DNA of 64,000 nucleotides from Alopecurus myosuroides (GCA_028641055.1 CM054061.1:114832019-114896018), one strand, 5' to 3'; counted from the first letter of the stretch, positions 1-13,218 are shown. Translations and numbers: made by a program. Notes: generated by a model from the sequence alone, not told the origin.

Positions 1-3000
1 ACAAAAGTTTCCACCCTGGCCTCGGGTTCGTACCTGCATATGCGTGCGGCAAATGGAAAACCCGAACTAAATGAGGCGATTTGGACGAGATGCGAATCGA
101 ATCAAATTGAGGGGGGCGCCCATACACGCTTCCCACATGCGGTTAGTGCGCTCATCATGGATCAGTATACAAGACCCTTTTCCTAATTAGGGTCGACACT
201 AGCAGGCCTCAAAACCACGTCGGGCCTCCTGCCGGTGCCTTATCATCAAATTATTATTACCCAAAACATTAACATGATTGTTGGTTTCAACATCGAGCCC
301 CAGAACATAATAAATATGGTAACGGAAATAACGGACAGCAGACTCGAGCATAAACAACCCTAAGCATGCTAGTAAGACGCAGGCAACAAGCAATGGGGTT
401 ATAGGCATGGAGGTGAGGCTATATCAGGGTTAAAGGACAACATGTGATAGGATCGGAACACAAGCAAAAAATCTTAAGGCTAGCAGATTAGACAACGGAA
501 AGTATCGATATCCAGTGTGGAAAGGACACAATGGTTCATGTGAGTGAATACTTGCCTGCAAACTCAGCAGCCTGGTACTGAGCTAACTCCTCAGAAGTAG
601 TGTCGTAAACCTCGTCTGTCTCAACGTCGTCGTCTATACGAGAAGAAGCAAACAAACAACGCAGAGAGACAAACAATCAATAACATGGCATAATGCACAA
701 TCATGGGATGATGCATGACAATTTAATTGATGCAACAAAATAGGCTAGTTGACATGGCAACATGTTTAAATGGACCCCTATGCAATTTGGGTTGCATATG
801 GAAAGCCCATGAATTAAGGTTGAAATAGTTGTTCTACAACTAACCATCATGTGAAAGTGGATTAGCATGATTCATGGATAAGGAAAACAAAATGAAAACA
901 ACAATAGATTCAAATGGAAATGAAGTTTACCAAATTTGGAATTTTATTTATTAAGTTATGGAATTTTGGTTTCTTAAATGGGTTACACAAGCATTTGTTG
1001 TTTTCACCAATTTTAAATTGTTCAAAATATATAACAAAGTTCATATTTGGAAAGAACACAAAATTTTAGGTGGAATACATGTTTCAACTATTGAAAAAGG
1101 AATTAAGATGAATTAATTATGAATTAAACAAGTTTGAACAAGATTTAAATGAATTTAAATCAAGTATGAAATTAATTGAGTTTTTATTTGTTCAAAACAT
1201 TAAATTAAGTTCATATTTGCAAAGTTTATACTTTTCTGGTTTGAAAACATATTTTATATGTTCAAAAAGAATTTAATTTGACCAAGTTATGAATTTAGCA
1301 ATTTTTAATTGATTTAAACAAGGTTTAAATTATTTAACCAATTTTAATTATCCAAAACATGAAACAAAGTTTATATTTGAAAAGGTGGTTCAATTTGGCA
1401 TGGAAAACATATTTTATATGGGCCATTTGAATTAAGTTTGAATTAGTTATGACATTAACCAAATTTGAAATGAATTGTTTGAATTTGAAATTTGAAAACA
1501 TTTGAAATGTTCAAAACAGAAAACAAATGATTTAATCAGATAGAGAATTAAATTTGGTTCAGTATACATATTTTAGTTGTATTATTTGGATTTGAAATTC
1601 AAAAGATATTTTTAATTTGAAAACAGGGACTAAACTGTAAATAAAAGGACTTAAATTTAAAAGAAAAAGGGGGCCAGACTAACTACACCGTGCAGTGCCT
1701 AGCCCGGGCCGCTGACAGCGGGCCCTAGGCCACGGTGGCAGTGTGCGTGTGTGCGTGGATGCACGCGTCGCTGACAGGGAGGCCCCACCTGTCAGCGCGC
1801 GGTGCAAAATTGTGGGAATAATCCCGCGGGGGGCAGGGATCGAACCCACGCCTCTTGTGCGTGCGCGCAACTGCTGTGCCACTGCGGTGTGATGCTGTCT
1901 GTTGACAAATAGGAGTCGTGAGGGAGGATATGGTTCAGCTACGGGATTTTTTTAACTGAAACTTTGCAGGTTCAGTTACTGAACCACGACATAAGAGGGC
2001 GGCCGCCGGCGGCGATTGCCGCGCTGCTGTGCTCGTGGTGCGTGTGCTGCGAGCGTGCAGGGGAGGTGTTCGTGCACGTGCTCGCGCAGAGAAGAAAGAG
2101 GGAGGAAGGTGGACGTGCTCACCGGGAGGGACAGAAGGAGGAGGCGAGGCAGTGGACGGCGGCGACGTCGAGGTGGACGGCGGCGTCGCTGCAGTGGCTT
2201 CCGCCCTGGTCGAGGAAGCGAGGAGGACGGCGGCAGTACGGGGACTCGATTCCCGTACTTGTCCTGCTGCGAGGGTGGCTAGGACGACGGCGATCGCCGG
2301 AGGTTCAGAAGGTGGAGCTCGGTGGTGAGGTTCAGAGGTGGGGAGCAGAGGAAGAACAGCGGGAGAGAGGAGAGGAAAACATGGCGGCGGCGAGGGAGAG
2401 AGAGGTGGAGGTCTAGGGCTAGGTGGAGGAGCTCGGGGGTAGGGCTTTAAGGAGGAGAAGGAGGCGCCGCAGCCGTCTGCTCCGCCGTACGGCGACGTGG
2501 GAAGCGCGGATGCGCTGCCGTACAGGTAAGGGACGAGGGGGTATCGGGCCGTGGGCTGGTGGGCTGGGCTCAGCCCACTGGCCTGCCCACTCCCTCTGCG
2601 TTTTTATTTTTTTTGTATTTTGATTCTGTTTCTTTTTTTTTGCAGAAAAAGAATAGTAAGAAAAGGCATGGTTTTTAGGGTTAGAAAATTTAGGGTAATA
2701 ACTTTTATAGGTTAGTTATTATAGAAACATCATTGTGCAAACTTTGGTTTTCCAAAAAATTTAAATTATGTTTCTGTTTGTAATTTAAATGAAATTGAGC
2801 AATTTTTGTTATTATTTGAATTAATGAAAGAACAATTAAAATAGTTTGAACTTTCATGTTTATTAGAAACAAATGATTGGATTGTTTTGTAATTTTCATA
2901 AATTTCAAAATGGTTGCTGTTTGGAAATTTAATTGAATTTTGAATGAAATTGAATTGAGTGAATTATTAAAAAGAACAAGTTAATAGTTTGAGCTTTCTA

Positions 3001-3253
3001 TTTTAATGGAAACAAATAGCTGTTTTTATTTGAATATTTCTATTTGAAAATTGTAACAGAACAAGTATGAACAAAGATTTGAAATTTGATTTGAAAATTC
3101 AAATAGAAAAACAAGGGAAAACAGATGGAAAACAAAGAAAAACAAATGGAAAACAAAGCAAAACAAATGCAATGAATATGATGCCATGATGCAAAACACA
3201 AATTAACAAAAAGCAAACATTATAAAGGTTGTTTTCATACTTGGGATGTTACA
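1..3253 (-). mobile_element. Element G: LTR end of a gypsy-type element (partial)
   Basis: The segment ends at 3253 with the same terminus as the two LARD LTRs further right (gggatgttaca, i.e. TGTAACATCCC on the minus strand). It is followed at 3254 by sequence that continues an Athila-type 3' region. An AT-rich stretch (about 720-1660), a GC-rich stretch (about 1680-2580) and a second AT-rich stretch (2600-3240) repeat the composition plan of the LARD LTRs, but the sequence itself is only distantly related. The start of the LTR lies left of the window, so length, partner LTR and TSD (expected cagtc) cannot be checked. The ORFs of 60-150 codons in the GC-rich part show no recognisable domain. 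Confidence 0.6.
1806..1890 (-). repeat. tRNA-derived (Pol III box) segment, SINE-like
   Basis: On the minus strand a good B-box core (GGTTCGATCCC, 1836-1846) is preceded by an A-box-like string (TGGCACAGCAGTTG, 1868-1881) about 30 bases upstream, the spacing found in tRNA genes and tRNA-derived SINEs. No acceptor stem or complete cloverleaf is evident, so this is not called a tRNA gene. It may be a SINE head captured in the LTR of element G. Confidence 0.35.
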
Positions 3254-4123
3254 CAGTCAAAACAAGCTTCCTATTGCGCCACTATAAGCATGAAACAATT
3301 TACTCTTTTCCATAGAGCTAATCATATATAACTGAAGCAAACCAACAAGCTCTAGATAGTATTCGAATGAAAAACAAGAGCTAAACGGCAAAAACTGAAC
3401 ACTCGTAGAACAATAAGAGTGAAAACTAGAGTGTTCTATAAAATAAAAACAAAGCGTGTATCTCTCCAAAATAAAAGTATTAGGACCCAACCATAAACTA
3501 CAGAAAACAAATTGGAAGCAAAATAAAATGGCGCTCCAAGAATAACATGTATCATGTGAAGCAATAAAAATACAATGTTTTGAAAGAAACCTGCTATTTT
3601 TGTTAATGAAAAAGATAATTCATTGAGCATCACCAAGGTTTGACGCTTGTACTTCTTGGATATGTCTTGGGGTGACATGGGAATCCCCATGCTTGAGTTT
3701 CTTTACACCCTTCATCGCATCATATCATTCTTCTCTCCCTACATTTGAAAACTTACTCCACCTAAAACTTCTCAATGTCTTCATTACTAACGTTAGTGCA
3801 ATCAAAATATTAAATCCACTAGGTTTAGTTTCAACACAAATCTAACACTCCATTCAAAATATTAGCTAAGGTAACAACTTGTTTTAAGGCTCTCCCCCCA
3901 AAAGAATCTCAAAATAAAAAAAGATTAAGAGACAAATACAAATATCGGAAGAAATCTGTTAGAACAGAACAGCTGGTAAAGGTGATTTTTTTAGAATCTT
4001 TCGTTGCTTAAATAAAAAGTGTGAAACTAATTAAAGTTAGATAACAACCTTGTACATGTGTCTATTTTTTTCAAAGCAATCCGATGTTCTGGATGAGAGA
4101 AATAACTTTTTTTTGTGGAAGCA
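3254..4123 (-). mobile_element. Element B: remnant of an Athila-type 3' internal region
   Basis: This stretch aligns by eye with about 6970-7950 of element A. Both contain the string aaacaagcttc, a following block ending in agctaatcatatata or similar, and a ggggtgacatgggaatcccc / ggggcatccccaagctt-type block. It is therefore the 3' untranslated part of a second, diverged element of the same lineage, on the minus strand. No coding frame survives. G is inserted at its left edge and the LTR of A abuts its right edge. Confidence 0.55.
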
Positions 4124-5530
4124 TGATGTCTGCGCACGCTACTATTGTTGTAGACAGTGTTGGGCCTCCAAGTGCAGAGGTTTGTAGAACAACAACAAGT
4201 TTCTCTTAAGTGTACCACCTAAGGTTTATCGAACTCAGGGAGGTTGAGGTCAAAGATATCCCTCTCAAGCAACCCTGCAATTATGATACAAGAAGTCTCT
4301 TGTGTCCCCAACACACCTAATACAGTTGTCAGTTGTATAGGTGCTCTAGTTCGGCAAAGAGATAATGAAATACAAGTGGTATGGATAATTATAAGTGATA
4401 ATAGCAATCTGAAATAAAAATTGCAGAAAGCAAACATGTAAGCAGAACTGATTGTACACGGTGTTTCAATGCTTAGAAACAAGTCCTAGGGATCATACTT
4501 TCAGTAGTGGACACTCTCGACAATAATAAAATAATTGAATGCATAAATATCATCTCTTCACTATGCTACTTCGAACTACTCTCTGGTTGGATAACAAACA
4601 CCAATCAACCGCCTAGGGCTATAAAAGCACTCCTTAGAGTTCGCATTTACCATCCAGGTAACCTCACGCTGTCACTATGAGCCCTAGATGGTTCCAGACA
4701 AAGCACCACAATTTCAAAAGGTCATCTAACACAAAATATATATATATCATGCTAAACCACACAGTGCACACACGGTCACCTTCCGTGATCAAAGTGTCCA
4801 CAGAGATCTCATAACAAAATCACTTGAGTAGCATAATAGATGAATAGTAACATCTACTTATTCAACTCGATTACAAAGCTCATGATCACATAAAGATCAC
4901 ACCATGGGAGAGAGAGAGAGATGAAACACATAGGTACCGGTAGAGCCCTCAGCCCCGGGGGAGAACTACTCCATCCTCATCATGGGAGTCAACAACAGCG
5001 ATGAACATGGCAGTGGAGTCGATGGAGATGACTCGGGGGGCACTTCCCTGTCTTGGCAGGGTGCCGAAACAGAGATTTTTGTCCCCCAAAACTGACGGTG
5101 GATCTATGGAACTTTTCGTGGGGGGGGGCTTAATAATTTAGGGTTTCTGCATCTCGAGGATTATATAGGCAAAAGGGCGATGTCGGTGGGTGCTCGAGAG
5201 GCCCACACCACCTGGTGGTGCAGCCAGGGGCATGCCACCTTATGGTGTGGTGGCTCCAGGGCCCCCCTTTGGGTCTCCTTTGGACTTCGTTGACATGTTG
5301 GAAAAAATAGGCATATGGGATTTCGATTCGTCCAATTCTGATAATATTTCCATAACAACTTTTCTGAATAAAAAAACAACAGAAACATGAACTGGCGCTG
5401 TGGCATATTGTCAATAGGTTAGTCCATGAAAACGTCTGTAAAACTAAGGAAAACATGTGAAAATATAAAGGTATTGGGTAAAAAACAAGCATGGAGCATC
5501 AAAAATTATAGATATGTTTCAGACGTATCA
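4124..5530 (-). mobile_element. Element A: 3' LTR (Athila-type Ty3/gypsy)
   Basis: The termini are tgat...atca, and the minus-strand start is the tgatacgtct string common to LTRs of this grass gypsy group. On its right side the minus strand reads cttggggatgct directly into the LTR start, i.e. the 3' internal end and PPT region, so this is the 3' LTR of an element reading right to left. Length is 1407 bp. The left flank (aagca) and right neighbour (agcat) overlap ambiguously; because the right side is internal DNA, no TSD can be scored here. Confidence 0.75.
5161..5167 (-). promoter_or_regulatory. TATA box of element A LTR
   Basis: The minus strand reads CCTATATAATCC in the GC-rich to AT-rich transition of the LTR, the expected place for the U3 promoter. 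The position fits but there is no direct evidence of a start site. Confidence 0.5.
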
Positions 5531-8131
5531 AGCATCCCCAAGCTTAATTTCGGCTCGTCCTCGAGTAGTTAAGTGATAACAAAACAATTTTTAAGGTGAC
5601 ATGCTACCAACATAATCTTAATCATCATATTTGTAAAAGTACCTGTAAATCTAAGATCATAGCACTCTAAACACAGACATGGTAGATATAATTCTAACAA
5701 TGAAACTTCGCAATCATGTTGCAACATGAAAATTAACACAAACAAAAGATCATGAATAATAATGCATTTGAAAGTTATATGTTTGTTTCAAACAATAAGA
5801 AAGCATATAAAAGTAGTATTGAGCTTGTCCTTAAGAATGGAGCAAGACATAAATGCCAGGACACCTTCAAAGTTCAAGTGGTGACTAGAAACAAATAGTT
5901 TGAGAGCAAGTAATAACACGGCATGAATCAATCAATAATAATATTTGGGACAAATGCACATTAAACTCAGAATGGAAACTACCATCTCTTAACTGTGCAT
6001 AAATTTAGAAGATGAAGACTCAACATAAAAGTAAAAGAAAGGCCCTTCGTAGAGGGAAGCAGGGATTAACTCGTGTGCTAGAGCTTTTATTTATTAAAAC
6101 AGAGGTATTGAAAACAATTTTGAGAGAGGTGTATGTTTATGTCAATGAATGGTAAACAGACAATACACTACGTCACAAGCCAACTAGAACTCACAAGAGA
6201 GGCTCCCATTGAAGGATGCAGCTGGGGTAGAAGATCATCCTTCTTTATATTTTTTTACACAATTATGCTTTGACTGATAAATCAGGGGAAACATAGTGAA
6301 GAGAATCTATCTAACCACATTTTGGGGCTGAGCACACCGATGCTAGCTCTTATAGCGTTTGGATAACAGTACGTGCCACTAGTACAGATGTGTGAAGTCC
6401 AATCAACAAGTGAGATAAAGATTCTCTATGTGCGTCCTCATGAGCTAAAACAAGGGCACAAAACATGTGTAATTTAGAAGGTTTTAAAAGTAACACATGA
6501 TCAATTTACTTCGGAGTGGCGGTTAAATACCACATGTAGGTAGGCATGGTTGACACATTTGGCATACTTTGGTTTTTGAGAGTTGGATGCACAAGTAGAG
6601 CTCATACTCAGTATAGGTGGAGGCTAGCAAAGACTGGAAGCGACAAATCAAGAGAACATAATGGCCATAATCATGCATATCGACAAAAACATTATTGATA
6701 AAAGCATACATGGAATTGCAAGTCAAAAACTGGATGATCATGGAGGCTATAGGTGAATGGTTTATAGTCATAACATGGTGTGAGCATGTGCCAAGTCAAC
6801 CAAATAAAACATTCAAAGGAGGATACTACTTATGCTTTGATATGATAAAAACAACAACACATGATTCTTTCAACGACACATTAATCACTCTCAGATGTTT
6901 AGAACAAGTCATGCAACATCAATAATTACTAGGCATAGAATTATAATACTATCTAACATGGCATGATAAAGTCTAGCCATAGTCTAAACAAGCTTCTATT
7001 TGCATAGTTATAAGCATGCAATATTTTACTCTTCTCCAACACCAATTAACTTGTTTGAAATAATTTTCATAGATAATATTCATCGAAGACCAGAAAGATT
7101 ATCATATATAACTAAAGCAAACCAACAAGCTCTAAACGAAATACGAGTGGAAAACAAGGGCTAAACACAGTACTAGCAAAAAGTGAACACTCACAGAACA
7201 ATGAGAGTGAAAACTAGATGTTCTAAGCAATGAAAACGGAGTGTGTGTCTCTCCCACACAACAATGCTAGGTTCCAACTAAGTTATTGCAGCAAACAAAA
7301 TAAAAGAAAACAAAATAGAAGCAAACATACGCTCCAAGTAAAGTGCATATGATGTGAACGAATAAAAATATAGTTTCACTAGAAGTGACCTGATAAATTG
7401 CTGATCAAGAAGGGGATGCCTTGGGCATCCCAAGCTTAGACGCTTGAGTCTTCTTGGAATTTGCTGGGATGAACCACGGGGGCATCCCCAAGCTTTGGCT
7501 TTTCACTCTTCTTGATCACATTATATCATCCTCTTCTCTTGAACCTTGAGAACTTCCTTCACACCAAACTTGGAGTAATTCTCATTAGAGGGTTAGTGCA
7601 TAATCGAAAATTCACATATTCTGCATGGACACAAGCATTATTAATAAAAAAATTAACATTGGCTACAAACATTGATGCTTTATGGAGCAAAGAAATCCAT
7701 TCGACATAGTAAAAGAGAGAATGCAAAGTAAAAGACAGAATCTGTCAAAACTAGAACAGTTTGTAAAGACAAAAAAAATCGAGGCACTTACGTTGCAAAA
7801 AAAAAACTTAAAATTAGTAAAAGTTTTGGAAACAACTGAGGATCAAGAACAAAAATTTGCATGTCGTTTTGATCTTTCCGTGATTTTATATGAATTTAAC
7901 ATCGAGCAGCAGGAATCTTTTTTCTGCGTAGAAATCCAAATCTAACACCAACTTTTACTTGCACAAATAATACGAGAAAATAAAGATACAAAGGAGTTGC
8001 TACAGAAGTAAACAACACCTTGAATCAAAGAAAACAGAAGAAAACATTGCAAAAATATAAACATGGGTTATCTCCCAAGAAGTTCTTTTCTTCAACGCCT
8101 TTTAGCTAGGCACGATAATTTGAGAGGATGG
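5531..8131 (-). mobile_element. Element A: 3' internal region (non-coding)
   Basis: This is long non-coding 3' sequence typical of Athila-type grass elements, read on the minus strand. The string aagcatccccaagctt next to the LTR (5531) and again near 7430-7500 marks the beginning and end of the region. Only short, unsupported frames exist. The sequence stops at 8131, where element C is inserted, and resumes at 45035. Confidence 0.7.
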
Positions 8132-9477
8132 TGATACGTCCAAAGGACACTTTTGCTATTGTTTTCCTCTAACCTTGTGAGTTTTGGATGCAACTAACAC
8201 AGACTAATGCTATTCTTAGTAGAATTACCCGGGTGTCTTTTTTTTGTGCAGAAAAACCAACTTTCAAGAAATCGCGCGGAAAAGACCCCAAATACCTTAT
8301 CTCACCCGAAGACCCCCGGAGCCAGAAAGAGACCAGGAGGGGGAAGGAGGGGCCCACACCATGCCTGGGCGCGCCCCCCTAGGCCGCGCCGCCAGGTTGT
8401 GTGGCTGCCCCAGACACCCCCTCGGGCTCCCCTTTCGACTACATAACCCCCATAACCATAAAACATCAGGGGGTTTGTCATATTCAAGAGAAACACACCC
8501 GAGTGCCGCCGCCACCTCGAAACCCAATTCAGGTATCATAAGTTCCTATTCTAGCACCCTGCTGGGACGAAGATTCGAACGAGATCATCGCCATCGTCAC
8601 CGCCATGATTCCCCATCCATGTGTGAGTAATCCCCGCCATAGGCTAAGAGGGATGGTAGGGATTGGATGAGATCGATCATGTAATAATGCCAGATTGTTT
8701 GGGCATAGTTCCTAGTATCCGTTGTTAGTGCTATATATCGTTGTTGTAACTTGTTATTCGTAATGCTTGTCACTAGGGCCCGAGTGCCATGATCTCAGAT
8801 CTGAACATGTTATTGTTTCATGAGTATAATTATGTTTCTTGATCATACCTACAAGTTGTTTACACATTTCGTTGTCTGGAACCCGAGGCCCCAAAGTGAC
8901 AGAAATTGGGACAACCGTAGGAGATGGCTGCGATGTGAGGATCACATGTGTTCACAGAGTGTTAATGCTTTTCTCCGGTGTTTTATTGAAAGGAGCACCT
9001 TAATTACCAGTAGTTTTCCTTGAGTCCCCGCTGAAAACGGGCTGGTAGGACAAAATATGTTGCGCAAGTTTCTCATTGCGAGCACGTATGACTAAATTGG
9101 AACACATGCCTATTATTTTCCTAGAACTTGGATGCTTTATAATTATCTATCTGCAATGCCCATATTCCTACGGTACTTTAATCCATGCAACGCCCGTTCA
9201 TCCATTCCATATTTCTACGGTACTTTAATCCTGTTGTTTTCCACGATTGCTACTACTGTTACTATTTCAATCGTGCTATTATTTTACTTTCGTTGCTGTT
9301 ATAAAACTGTTACCACTGATTAACTTCTGTGAGCAAGTCTACTTTCAGGTGCAGCTGAACTGACAACTCATCTGTTAAGGCTTGTAAATATTCTTCGGCT
9401 TCCCTTGTGTCGAATCAATAAATTTGGGTTTTAGTTCCCTCGAAGATTGTTGCGACCCCTATACTTGTGAATCATCA
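8132..9477 (+). repeat. Element C: 5' LTR
   Basis: It starts tgatacgtcc and ends tgaatcatca (1346 bp). It contains AATAAA at 9417-9422, 55 bases before the end. The portion from about 8560 onwards is matched by the right LTR (33196-33791 plus 44689-45029) at roughly 90 percent by eye, so the insertion is old. A string tctacggtactttaatcc-like occurs twice (about 9167-9184 and 9212-9229) in this copy only. Confidence 0.85.
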
Positions 9478-9488
9478 AGAATATTTTC

Positions 9489-9506
9489 TAGCGCCATTGT
9501 TGGGGA
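9489..9506 (+). other. Primer-binding-site region of element C
   Basis: Eleven bases after the LTR comes tagcgccattgttgggga, a one- to few-base variant of the tggcgcc...gggga string that follows the 5' LTR in many grass Athila-type elements. It is taken as the tRNA primer site; the tRNA was not identified. Confidence 0.6.
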
Positions 9507-9565
9507 GCATAGCTTTATTTATTTTCTCACTTGAACGTGATATTGTTTGCTGCAAGATTTTCATC

Positions 9566-12223
9566 ATGGGAAAAACTCGTGATGGGAAGGTCCCCATATT
9601 ACCATCCACTACAAGCAGAGGTACAACTCTGAACACCTCTGTTGCTTTTGATTCACCATCTGTAATGAGTAAGCTTCTTACACCACCACATGCTACACAC
9701 ACTGCTACTTCTGCTGAGTCTGGAAATGCTTCTGATACTTTTGATGATGCTTCTACTCTGCTTGATGATACTGGTTCACTAGGTCCTTTCCGAGATGCTA
9801 CAATTTCTAGATCTAAACAAATTAAAAGTGTTGAAATTCCTATTGAAAATGCTAGTACACCAGTTAATTCACCCGAGTCTAGTGATGATCTTGAGGAAAC
9901 CTACATTGAACTTAATGATGACTTTATTGAATAAGTTGAAGCTACTACTAGTGCAAGTGCTCTTAAGAGTATTCTTGCAAGACATGTTATTAAATATAAA
10001 TCTTCTCCTGGTGCTAGATTTTCTACATCTCCTATATACATTAAAGATAAGGATTATGATTTCTCCCTAGATTTATCTTACATATCTATTCTTGAGAAAG
10101 AACCTTTTTGTGGTATTGAAAAGGAAAGTGCTATGGAACATATGAATGAGCTCTTGTCTTTGAGTAGGTTATTTTCTAATGACATTAAGAAGCACACTTA
10201 TTTTGTTGCTAAGATTTTTCCTTTCTCATTGAAAGATGAATTAAAACTTGGTTTAACAATTTGTCACCTGGATCTATAACTAGTACTATTGGTTTGGCTA
10301 ATCATTTCTTTCAGAAATATTTTCCTGCTAGTGCTCAACATGCTGCTTGCAAATAATCTTTAACTTTAATCAAATTGAAGAAGAAAAATTGCCCGAATCT
10401 TGGTCAAGGTTTTGTTCTTTAATAAGAGCTAGCCCTGGAAATCCATTACCAAAAAATGAGCTCCTAGAAATATTTTATAATGGACTAACTGTTGAATCTA
10501 GGACATACCTGGATAGTTGTGCTAGTTGTGTTTTCAGGAAAAGAATTCCATAAGAAGTTGAGGAATTACTTGCTAATATAAGCAAGAACCATGATGATTG
10601 GACTATACCTAAGCATACACCAACACCAAAGAAGAGGGGAATGATTGAGTTAAATGATGAAGTGATGAGGGAAGCCAAGAAATCTCTTAAAGAGAGGGGT
10701 ATTAAATCTGAAGATTTGAAGAATTTACCACCTATAGAAGAATTATGTAAGCCAATTACTCATCCTTCTATAGTTGAGGTACACTCCCTCCAGTACTTGA
10801 TAATAGAGATATTCCCTATTCTAAACCACATGATCAATGCTTAGATGAATTTTATAATTATGTTGTTAACAAATATTAATATGAGAATGCACAATCATCT
10901 AATGGAAACATCTAGAGCTATTGATAACTTGCATGGTATTATTGAGAGAACTTCTAATGATGTTAAAATGCTTGTTAAACATTTTCATATGGTTCAAAAT
11001 CAAATTAATCAACTCACTAAAGTGCAAAAAGATTTGCTAGCTAATGCTTCTAGAGAAAAACATGTTTATGAAATAATTACTATAAGTTGTGTTTCTACTC
11101 AGGATCCCTTGTATCCGCTGGTCATCCTAAAAGAACTGAACAAGATTCTCAACAACCTAAAAAAAATAGTACTTCTTCTAAGAAAAAGAAGAAGAAAGAT
11201 AAAACTATTGTAGAATATACCGAGACTATTAAAGATCCTAATAGTATATCTATTTCTGATGCTGAAACTAAAAGTGGTAATGATAAAAATGATGCCTCTG
11301 AAAATAAGAAACTGAAGTTGACCTGATAAGAAAACTAAAACTGCAAACTATACTAAGGAGGATTTCATTGATAATAAACATGGTAAAGAAAGAGAACCTT
11401 GGGTACAAAATCCAATGCATTTTCCTAACAAGAAACATAAATCAAAGGAAGAAGAACATTATAAAAAAATTTGTGAGTGGATGAAACCTTTGTTTTTGCA
11501 AATTCCTTTGACTGATGTTATTAAACTGCCTCCTTGTCCGAAATACATGTAAGATATTATCTCTAACAAAAGGAAAATTCCGTATGAGAAAATTTCCACT
11601 ATGCTTGCTAATTACTCTTTTAATGGTAAGGTCCCAAAGAAGCTTCGAGATCCTCGTATACCCACTATTCCATGTTCCATTAAAAATAATTATGTTAGAA
11701 CTGCTCTATGTGACTTGGGACCAGGAGTTAGCGCTATCCCTTTTTCTCTTTATAATGTACTCTCTTTGAAAAATTAATACACACCGATATATCCTTGCAA
11801 ATGGCTGATAAATCTACTACTATTCATGTTGGTATATGTGACAATGTTCATGTTCAAGTGGCTAATAAGTGTTTGATATTAATTGACTTTGTTGTGTTGG
11901 AAATGCCTAAAGATGATAATATGTCTATTATTATTAGGGAACCTTTTCTTAACACTGCAGGGGCTGCTACTGATTGCAACCACGGAAAAGGAACTTTCAA
12001 TGTCAATGATAAAGAGTACGTTGTTTATTTTGCCAAGAAGATTTATAGAAAATATGGTCTAAATTCATTTGAAAATATTGAGACCATCAAGATTGGAGAA
12101 TTCTATTGTCCTATTCCATATCCACCAAAAGAATATGAAATCATTATGATTGGTACTATGTCTATCAAAGTTGAGGTACATAATCATTTAGTGATATACA
12201 AACTTTTGCTTTATAAAAATTGA
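9566..12223 (+). pseudogene. Element C: degenerate gag-protease
   Basis: The frame opens at 9566 (MGKTRDGKVPILPS). An in-frame stop follows at 9932-9934, then the same frame runs on to about 10279. Two or more frameshifts follow (near 10250 and 10350). The retrotransposon gag core is recognisable at about 10090-10560 (PFSLKDE, KLPESWSRFCSLIRASPG, IFYNGLTVESRTYLDSCA), followed by a lysine-rich segment (11140-11330). The aspartic protease lies at 11620-12120: the active-site string LCDLGPGVSAIPFSLYN is in one frame and IIREPFLNTAGA, matching the flap/C-terminal part, in another. The gag would form the particle and the protease would mature it; neither is intact here. Confidence 0.8.
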
Positions 12224-12283
12224 TTTGGTAACAAAACTTGGTCAACCTTGTTAACAAAGTGATTTGAAATGAAAGAAACAATG

Positions 12284-12437
12284 TTTTCACCATGCCCACC
12301 TTTGTTTTCACCATTCTACACATGTTTCCACCATCCATACTTTTGTTTTCACCATGATTACTTTTGTTTTCACCATGTTATGTTTGTTTTCACCACCCAT
12401 AACTTTGTTTTCACCATTTCCACCTTTGTTTTCACTG
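12284..12437 (+). repeat. TTTGTTTTCACCA microrepeat array
   Basis: About seven copies of (t)ttgttttcacca with 8-12 variable bases between them, immediately after the protease remnant of element C. In one frame it encodes a repeating phenylalanine/histidine pattern (YFCFHHD), but there is no sign of a gene. Confidence 0.75.
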
Positions 12438-13098
12438 GGTATTTACACATTAGAATGGCTTAGAATCTCTGTAGAATTGGTTTTGGTTCTGTTTTCCAAC
12501 ATTCCATGATCGTTTTCGAGGTTTATAATTAATTATTAATTCTGAAAATACCTCGAAAATAAAGCTTCTCGAAAAATTCCAGAAAAATTATAATAAATTT
12601 TTACGTTAAAAATGAGGTAGAGAGGCACCTAGAACACCCTAGGGGGACCCACCATGCATGCACACCACATGGTAGCACAGGCAGCCACCTGGGCGTGCCA
12701 GCATAGGGATGTGGCGCCCCCTGGCCCCCCTCCTCCTCCCTGCCAAACAGTGTATTCTCTCACCCAAACTCAAAAATATCCCTGGAACCCGAGTTCTTGC
12801 TATTATTCCTCAAGATTTTTCGATCTCCTTGCTCAGCCCATCTTTGTTGCTGAAATTTGGAGCATTTGCTCCCCGGTATGTGACTCCTCCGATTATCCAA
12901 ATAGAATTTTGTTTAGTGGAGTATTTCTTGAGTATTTTGGTACAGTAGGTGACAGCCTATGTGAGTTTGCATGCTTTATTTGATTTGAAATAAAGTATTT
13001 TTGATACATGTTTAGCTCTCCTAAAAGTCTCTATATTAGTTTCCATCATATAATTGCTTGAAATCAATTTTGTGATGCTTGCAAAAAAAATTCAGATA
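12438..13098 (+). mobile_element. Element C: spacer between gag-protease and ORF-1
   Basis: Non-coding sequence with a perfect 10-bp inverted repeat (ttttcgaggt at 12513-12522, acctcgaaaa at 12550-12559). A GC-rich block follows at about 12620-12760. No RT or integrase homology is seen. It ends where the LINE is inserted. Confidence 0.55.
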
Positions 13099-13218
13099 TT
13101 TTTTTTGAAACATTTTCTACTGTAGGGGAGTGCCCTACAACCCTTTATTGCCATCAAAAGAGTTCACAAATATTTACAAATGTACATAGAAGGATAGACT
13201 AAGATAATCTATCACAAA

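Noticed and set aside
1836..1881. Functional tRNA gene
   Set aside because: Only A- and B-box-like strings are present; no acceptor stem or anticodon arm can be folded.
1964..2416. 150-codon ORF in a GC-rich block
   Set aside because: Arginine/glycine-rich, overlapping frames open on the same strand, no domain; explained by GC content of the LTR.
4119..5535. Solo LTR with TSD aagca for element A
   Set aside because: The apparent aagca repeat on the right is the natural internal end (ggggatgct) of the same element, so the LTR is a 3' LTR attached to its internal region.
9566..12223. Cellular coding gene with introns
   Set aside because: Sequence order (gag core, lysine-rich region, DLG protease) and position directly after an LTR and PBS identify a retroelement polyprotein; the breaks are stops and frameshifts without splice sites.
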